Shown here: piece after piece, positions 58,179-64,000 of the stretch
Position numbering within the stretch: the stretch's first letter is position 1
Layout: each line of letters opens with the position of its first letter
The notes under the pieces: generated by a model
What the model was told of the DNA's origin: nothing
Seen by the model: the letters and a program-made list of their open reading frames with translations, nothing else
Databases searched by the model: none
Assembly: GCA_934045905.1 (NCBI GenBank)
Contig: OW203763.1
Coordinates: forward strand, 41,383,172-41,447,171
Direction of reading: 5' to 3'
Source of the DNA: Leuctra nigra
Lineage: Eukaryota > Arthropoda > Insecta > Plecoptera > Leuctridae
DNA: 64,000 bases
Translations under genes and position numbers: made by a program

Positions 58179-59376
58179 TTTAAGTGGGAAAGTGTTATCA
58201 ATAGTGGTGGAGTAACTCTATGAATCATTTCACTTGATGGAAGGCCAGGGAATTTTCTAGAGGAATTGTGTATCTTTTTAAGATGGTTATATTAGGATAC
58301 AATTCCAAATGCATGCTCCGCCTGCTAAGGAGTGTGTGTCAAAAGCTGAAAGCTGCTTTCGCACTTCGCGAAAGATGAAGTGTTTATGAAAGTCAGCAGC
58401 CATCAGGAGATTAGGAGGTATGCAGAATCCACTTATTTATTGATAAATTATTTCCAATAGTAATAGTAACACAACATCACCATAATATTAATATTCTGAC
58501 AATTGTTTCATAAAACTAGATTTGGTGAGACGGTTCTCAAACGTTATTTCAGAAGAAGAGAATGATACACTCGACGATTCATTGCCTATGATTGCCTATG
58601 ATTTATCTCAGAATCACTACAGTGTGAGAGCACTTCTGTCCCCGACCCAATCATCCCGTCGAGCTTCGTTAATTTTAAATTAGATAATGTGCAAAATGTG
58701 CATCGTGCATCTTCCCTCACTGTAACAGAGCACAATTATACTCATCTTGGGGAAAGCCCCAGTTACATCTCGAACTGGGCGATTACATCAGCGTGACGTC
58801 TTTTCCCATGAAGACTAAGCTAACAATCAGGAAGCGTTCTCACACACTGCCTACTCCCCTACTAGTGTATTCACAAGCGTTTACACATTCATTTCAGAAC
58901 CAACTGAGAAAGTGGAATTGCAAAAGAAATTGCAATATGATAAAAACTTAATTTTTTACGATTATTCAAAAGATGACTAAAGTTCGTTCACTGTAAGCAA
59001 ATAATAATGTTCTGTAATGACAGCCGTGTAGATACTACTGTACAGTCTAGCGAACAATTGTATACCGATACATGTAAATATCAATATAATAATCAAAACA
59101 TATGTATAATACGACTGTAGATAAACTGAAGATAAACAATTTTATTAAATTTTTCTAATATTTTTTAATTTTAAAAATTGTGTATTTGACATAATTTATT
59201 CAATTTCAATAATACGAAAAGATAGTCTTGCGATTGACAGGGCACTGTTCACGTGACTGTTCATTGCTGCCAATATACGGTGAACACACCATACGCTAGC
59301 AAAGCAAGTGACGGGAGAGTTCGACAGAAAAGTTAATTATTAATTGATTAAACATTAAATCTATCATTAATAGCAG

Positions 59377-59544
59377 ATGGCGTATTATAGAACGCCTGCA
59401 ATTAAGAAAAAAGGTGTCCCTCTACAATGTCAGTTTGAAGAGGCATTGGTTTTTCTAAATGAACATTTTGAACATGTAAAACATGAGGGTGGTGTTATCG
59501 GAAATATTGAAGAACCCAAAGAAAGAGTTCGAGACATTATGGAA
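59377..59544 (+). CDS. Possible first coding exon, copy 2
   Basis: Copy of 53399-53566, open, same length (168 bp), same donor. Differs by P for S at residue 7 and E for G at the end. Confidence 0.4.
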
Positions 59545-60742
59545 GTAAGTAAACCATAAAAAGCTTAATGTTTAAAATAGGTGGTCTGTTTGTTCGCTGT
59601 TCTGTGGAATTAATCCATACGTTGTCAATATTATTTAAATACACATAACCCTACTTTTAGGTAAGTCAAATAACACTCAACAAATATATCGAGAATGGAC
59701 AACGAGGGCAGCGTGGTGTTCAACTCTATTTTTAGTAATTGACCTTGCCTCGAATGTCAGAAATTCACACATTGATCAACCAACTAGGCAGTGTACTGTA
59801 CCGCTTAAAACAATATCATAGGTAAGATTTTAATGCCTGTAAGCAATGTTGTTTATAATTAAGAAACAGAGAGGGATTTGAACGGTTCCTCTTCATAACA
59901 AAGAAGGAACGGAACTGGGTACAGGACACACTCCTGCGAGAAGGTTGCAATAACTCTTACTTAATGAAGTGTCACCTAGAAAAGGCTTATTTTTTGAAGT
60001 GTAGATGCTATGTCGCAAACGAACGCCACTTCACTGAACAGTACCAGCAGTATTAGGTGTCCCAAAATCATAGAGGCTAGTCCTAAAGAATTATTTTACA
60101 ACGCACACATAATGTTTTGTCAATAAAATGTTAAATAATCCCCAAAATCTTCAAGTGATTCAAGTGTGCATCGCTACTGCGACTGATGTAAGTTTTTCTA
60201 CTTGATCCCGAAAGATTTTTATTGTGGTACGTAGTAAGTTCAAAACTTTTTCCTCTTGCATCATTGTCATGTAACCATAGTGTATTAGGTATTGTGATTT
60301 TAATTACCTACTTGTAGCCGTTTACTTCAAGCTCAAAAGCAAACATATGGTACAATTTCTGGAGCAGCTTTTTGCCCATTCCCATTATGCACCCAATTTT
60401 GTATTGACCTTGTCACAGAACTTAAATCTTGTTTCTATCAGGAAGTGTGATACATAAAATGAATAATAAATTGCTCTGTGAATATGAACTTGAAGAGAGA
60501 CCGTTTATTTGGCCGGCCGGCGTTACTTTGATTGAGAAGAGATGATTAATAAATAATATAGCTAATGCCATTAGTAAGCTTTCTTTTTTAGTGTTTGCGA
60601 TCGCTAATGCCCCAAAATCAACAAGTGCCGTACTAAAGTATTGCAGAAAAAAAATCACTTCTTTCGAGGTGCGACATTTTTTGGAAGAATAGATGCTCAC
60701 AAGTAAAGAAGCATTCAAGTAAAGTCGGATTTATCTTTCGAC
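59545..60742. other. Intron-like sequence between the two exons, copy 2
   Basis: Nothing coding seen beyond what copy 1 shows. Confidence 0.4.
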
Positions 60743-61033
60743 ATGTATGAAGATGGTGAATGCACCAAATGCAGAGCACTTGACATCAAATCAAGTGGCA
60801 ACACCACCAGTAAAGAAACAAAGAAACACTTTCTGAGGAGTCACAAAGATATATACATATCGGTAAATCCAAAGGAAAAAACCCAAACCACTTTATATGT
60901 GGTCGAACATCTTGACAAAGACAATGAAGACGATCCACTTCCACAACCATTGTCAGATAGAAGTCCACGTAAACGTTTAAATGATACTCCGAACAATCAC
61001 CTATCACCAAAGCGAACCCGAGTACAATCTCAG
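60743..61033 (+). CDS. BED-type zinc finger exon, copy 2
   Basis: Copy of 54766-55056; finger residues conserved. D to Y, R to S and K to R changes lie in the linker. Donor GTGAGT at 61034 kept. Confidence 0.6.
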
Positions 61034-61717
61034 GTGAGTTATTGTAAAATATTATATTCATTATTCATTTAAAATATATATTTTTTTTAAAGAATCAGTT
61101 GTCCTCGAGGGTATCTCTCGAAAACGTGAATAAGAATTCGGATATCAGTTTGTCTTAATGCCCCCAAGATGGTCGTAATCGATTGAAAAACTCGTTAAAA
61201 ATCTTTTGGAATGTTATATATATTTTTTGTCAATAGTACAACCTGTCGATCTGTACTGTGCTCATTTCATAGTAAAACGAGTTTCAACATTTATATTTAT
61301 TTAGTAAGTTCAAACCTGGATAAAAAAAAAATCATTTGAGGCACGTATTTCTATAGATATTTCTTTTCTCTCTAGAACTAAAACCTGTATTCAGTTAGTT
61401 TAGGCCTCATCTAGGTACTCAATATGTAAACAGTTGTAAAGTGCAGTGTTCGATTAAAAAAATCGGATCATCTGGTGCCTAGTGAGTAAGAAATGGCTGC
61501 AAATTATCCAATGCATAGTTGGACCTCTCTCAACCCAGGCCTACAGCACATTCTCTAATTAATCAAAGCATCATTAATGGAATACTAGTAAGAGAGGTAA
61601 ATGAACTAAGAATTGTAAACCAAATGTGTACTGCAAAGCAAGCTCAAGTAGAAGAGAAATGCTGCATACGTTAACCCGTACACGTGGTCCACAAGATGCA
61701 AACCTCACAGAAACAAC

Positions 61718-62088
61718 ACCAGGTGGCACCTCGAAACCACCCCTTGTCGTTCCCAAACGCGTTACAAAACACACACTTCTTGGGATTAGTTATAGATTAC
61801 CATCTAACTTGGTCACAGCATATCGACGAGTTACTGAAGAAACTGGCAAGAGCATCATTTGTTGTGAGGACACTCGCTCGTCAATGCAGCATCGAAACAG
61901 TGCGGATAAGATATCATGCTCAGGTCAGAGCGCAGATGAAGATCATCCGATTAATGTTCAGCCCTCCATTACATTACACTGCATGTAGACAAGTGTTTCG
62001 GGACCTTAAATTACTAACGTTCCCTGCCTTTATATCTTGGATATCGTTTGTTCAGTTGGTCACCATTCACAGTCGTCGCATGAAATAG
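61718..62088 (+). pseudogene. Jockey-like LINE reverse transcriptase thumb fragment
   Basis: From the end of duplication copy 2 the frame reads HFLGLVIDYHLTWSQHIDEL, LKKLARASFVVRTLARQC, and CRQVFRDLKLLTFPAFISW, ending with TAG at 62086-62088. These match the FLG-D-LTW-HI and C-x2-F-x2-L-x-LT-PA segments after the RT active site in Jockey-type LINEs. No catalytic motif is left. Confidence 0.68.
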
Positions 62089-63180
62089 TTGAGACGTCTG
62101 AAGCTTAATTTCCCTCACACAAGCATTACTGCTGGGTTTGTAAGGCAAATCTACGAGTCATGCCAGTGACAGAGAAATACTTACAGCGGAATACGGCGAA
62201 TAATTATAAATTGTATACCTAATATAAAATATAATTATAATAAAGGAACTACATTTCTTAAGAGGTAAGTCACAAAGACTTGTATTACCATGTAGATTAC
62301 CTTGGTAAGTATGGTCTTGGAGATGTATAACCAGAATTATATCGTTGACTTGCGTGGTGTTATTGTGTGCTGGGTTTCGAGTGGTTTGGCAGATCAAGTT
62401 GAATTTAATTATTACTAATATTTTAGTGTTTAGTCATTATTTAGTGGTACTTCAACAAAAATCTGTGAATGGACCTTAGTGTGAAGAAGTATTAAATTAC
62501 ACTAAAAATTCATTAATATTGACAAAGCGTTTGTTAACTTGACAAAGAGATATGTCACTTCAGATTTCAAAACACATTAAAAAATAAATGATCATTGTCC
62601 CTATAAAATAAAAATGAGAAGATAAAAAATTATCAATTCCCCATAGATCATGATCAACCTGGTATAACGATTATTTTATATATTACTCCTTTGGCGGATT
62701 TATCACATGTGGCTTTTATGATTGAGCATCTTCCCTTGCAATTTTGATTACCTTTAGAACTATAGATACTAGGAAAGGAACAACCTCAGAGCCGAAGTAA
62801 GGCAACTGGGTGTCTTTCCTTCAACTTATTTCCAAAGGGCAAATCTAAATGAAAGCAATGGATCAATGTTTTACAAATGGGAAATAACGTTACCTTCGAA
62901 ATCGATGTCAATGAGGGAAAACAATTAATCAATATTCAACTCTTTGCGTCCGCGTTGTCCTTCCGCGTAAATCATGTAGCAACTAATCAACACAGTGTGT
63001 TTAACTAAGTCAATAATAATAAAATCATGCCCAAATATTAGTTGTATTCAGTAAACAACCGTCAGTTTAGGTGGGCGTCAGTTTAGAAGTACTTCTAAAT
63101 CCGTGTATGACTCTGATATACGAGGAGACGAAGATAATTTGTCCTCACATAGGAAGAAGGTTTATGTGAAGACGACGCCT
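62089..63180. other. AT-rich region, no gene seen
   Basis: Short frames only. A motif AGTACTTCTAAATCCGTG (63090) recurs at 41887. Confidence 0.4.
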
Positions 63181-63424
63181 TCTGTCGAGGTGCGTCATTA
63201 CAATCCATACTGGGAAAAAACATTTACTTGGTTATATGAGGACAAGGAGGCTCCTTACGCAAACTTTGCATAAAGTATGTTAAGAGTGGTGAATCACTTT
63301 AAACAACGAAGTGGGAGTGTTCACTACTGTGCCATTCACGAATTATAAGAAAGCTCTTGGAAAAGATGGTAAACTATTGGAGCACTCATTGTCAAGTCCT
63401 CACGTTATGAGTGTTTTTGAGTAA
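63181..63424 (+). pseudogene. hAT N-terminal (TTF-type finger) relic
   Basis: VEVRHYNPYWEKTFTWLYED, then after a shift SGVFTTVPFTNYKKALGKDG and KLLEHSLSSPHVMSVFE to TAA at 63422-63424. W-x3-F-WL, PF-NYKKAL-K, LL-H-x2-S-x2-H are the TTF-type finger features of ZMYM/DUF4371 hAT proteins. The cysteines of the finger are lost to stops and shifts. Confidence 0.6.
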
Positions 63425-63807
63425 ACTACTTCATATAAAATGTGCTTTTCATACATTTAGCTTGTTAGGAACTACTGATGCCAAACTTTCATGGAACCAT
63501 TCACATATGAGTATTCTAAAACTGATTGGGTCGTTCTTGTAAGCAAGTTTGAAAATGAATTATTTGAGACGAATGTTCGTTTCAAGACGAGTCCAAGTTT
63601 TATATCAACAGTCGGTATATCGGACCTCAGGAGAAGGCAGGAATGTACAAGTGTAACAGCACTCTATAACCTCCAGACATGTCAAGGTCACCCAATCATA
63701 TCAGCTCTGTGAAGAAAGTCTGTCAAGACGGTTGCTGAATTCGCGCCGGTCTTAAGCCACGCCGCCCCCGAGAGCCTCGTCTACGAGGTGTTTCCAGGAG
63801 CCGCGCA
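63425..63807. other. Spacer becoming GC-rich from about 63720
   Basis: 63491-63712 is open but has no recognisable domain. From 63720 composition changes sharply to GC-rich. Confidence 0.4.
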
Positions 63808-63930
63808 ATGATCCTGCGCACTGATTATCCACCGCAAGTTCGGCTGATAGACAACTGTCTTGAGTTCGAGGCGACCAGGGAGTGGAAGCTGATTAAGATG
63901 CCCCAGGTCCTCTACAGCATCCCAGCACAG
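63808..63930 (+). CDS. GC-rich exon-like ORF, unrecognised
   Basis: ATG at 63808, 41 codons: MILRTDYPPQVRLIDNCLEF, EATREWKLIKMPQVLYSIPA and Q, then donor CAG/GTGAGT at 63931. Codon use is GC-rich, unlike its neighbours. It could be a host exon continuing beyond the window or a GC-rich transposon piece. Nothing recognised. Confidence 0.35.
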
Positions 63931-64000
63931 GTGAGTTGTTATTACCAGCACAACGCGTTGATGACCGAGCACAGATACGCGGATGCAATGACTCCCAAAC

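Larger units (their letters stand above)
56321..61717. repeat. Segmental duplication, copy 2 (about 5.4 kb)
   Basis: See copy 1. Its extra SINE insertion has an intact 13-bp target duplication, and copy 1 preserves the unfilled site near 51832. Confidence 0.95.

Overview
This is a eukaryotic, metazoan nuclear window of low GC content. GT-AG introns break up nearly every coding stretch, polyadenylation signals are of the AATAAA type, and the mobile-element set (CR1/Jockey-like LINEs, Penelope-like elements, THAP/DDE, CACTA-like, hAT, Mutator-YqaJ, many hairpin MITEs) is typical of arthropods. The scattered TAGGTACC-rich motifs are common in several insect groups, but I cannot name the species. 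Nothing bacterial, no CRISPR array and no virus with intact genes is visible.

Layout. 1-910 is a pure (GT)n tract running into a 5'-truncated LINE reverse transcriptase (911-2623). 2753-5114 holds the end of a CACTA/EnSpm-like transposase (DUF4218-type) and a small frameshifted two-exon gene. 5912-14245 holds two convergent, intron-bearing transposon genes: THAP finger plus DDE transposase on the plus strand, SWIM finger plus YqaJ exonuclease on the minus strand. Their introns are filled with other elements, including a TTAA-flanked element carrying a tRNA-Ala-like fold. 14342-20235 is a nearly complete LINE (SGNH-esterase ORF1, APE-RT ORF2), broken by a TA-flanked inverted-repeat element and by a SINE-like element.

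21.1-24.9 kb has a GC-rich promoter-like patch, a hAT element nested in a TTA-flanked MITE, and a hairpin element. 24.9-35.7 kb is AT-rich, poorest in recognisable transposons, and is where host genes are most likely. I could assemble three spliced candidates with matching intron phases: an 86-residue ORF at 27.7-28.5 kb, an Arg-Gly-rich protein at 31.5-33.0 kb with duplicated exon modules, and an 87-residue winged-helix-like protein at 35.0-35.6 kb whose start codon is created by splicing. 36.0-38.8 kb is a 1-kb hairpin abutting a Penelope-like element; 40.8-41.4 kb is a second, GC-rich Penelope-like end.

42.6-49.3 kb mixes a hAT relic, SINE copies, a hairpin, a hAT MITE, a tandemly triplicated first exon (45.0-45.4 kb) and a Mutator-YqaJ relic. 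50432-55739 and 56321-61717 are two copies of a ~5.3 kb segmental duplication holding a captured DEAD-box helicase fragment, a short exon and a BED-finger exon; one copy gained a SINE, and an internal block is missing from it. The window ends with LINE and hAT relics and a GC-rich exon-like stretch.

Most recognised genes belong to mobile elements, and nearly all carry frameshifts, stops or insertions. The pairings THAP-DDE with SWIM-YqaJ, and Mutator domain with YqaJ, follow transposon gene partnerships known from other animals. All family assignments are by eye; none was tested by a search.
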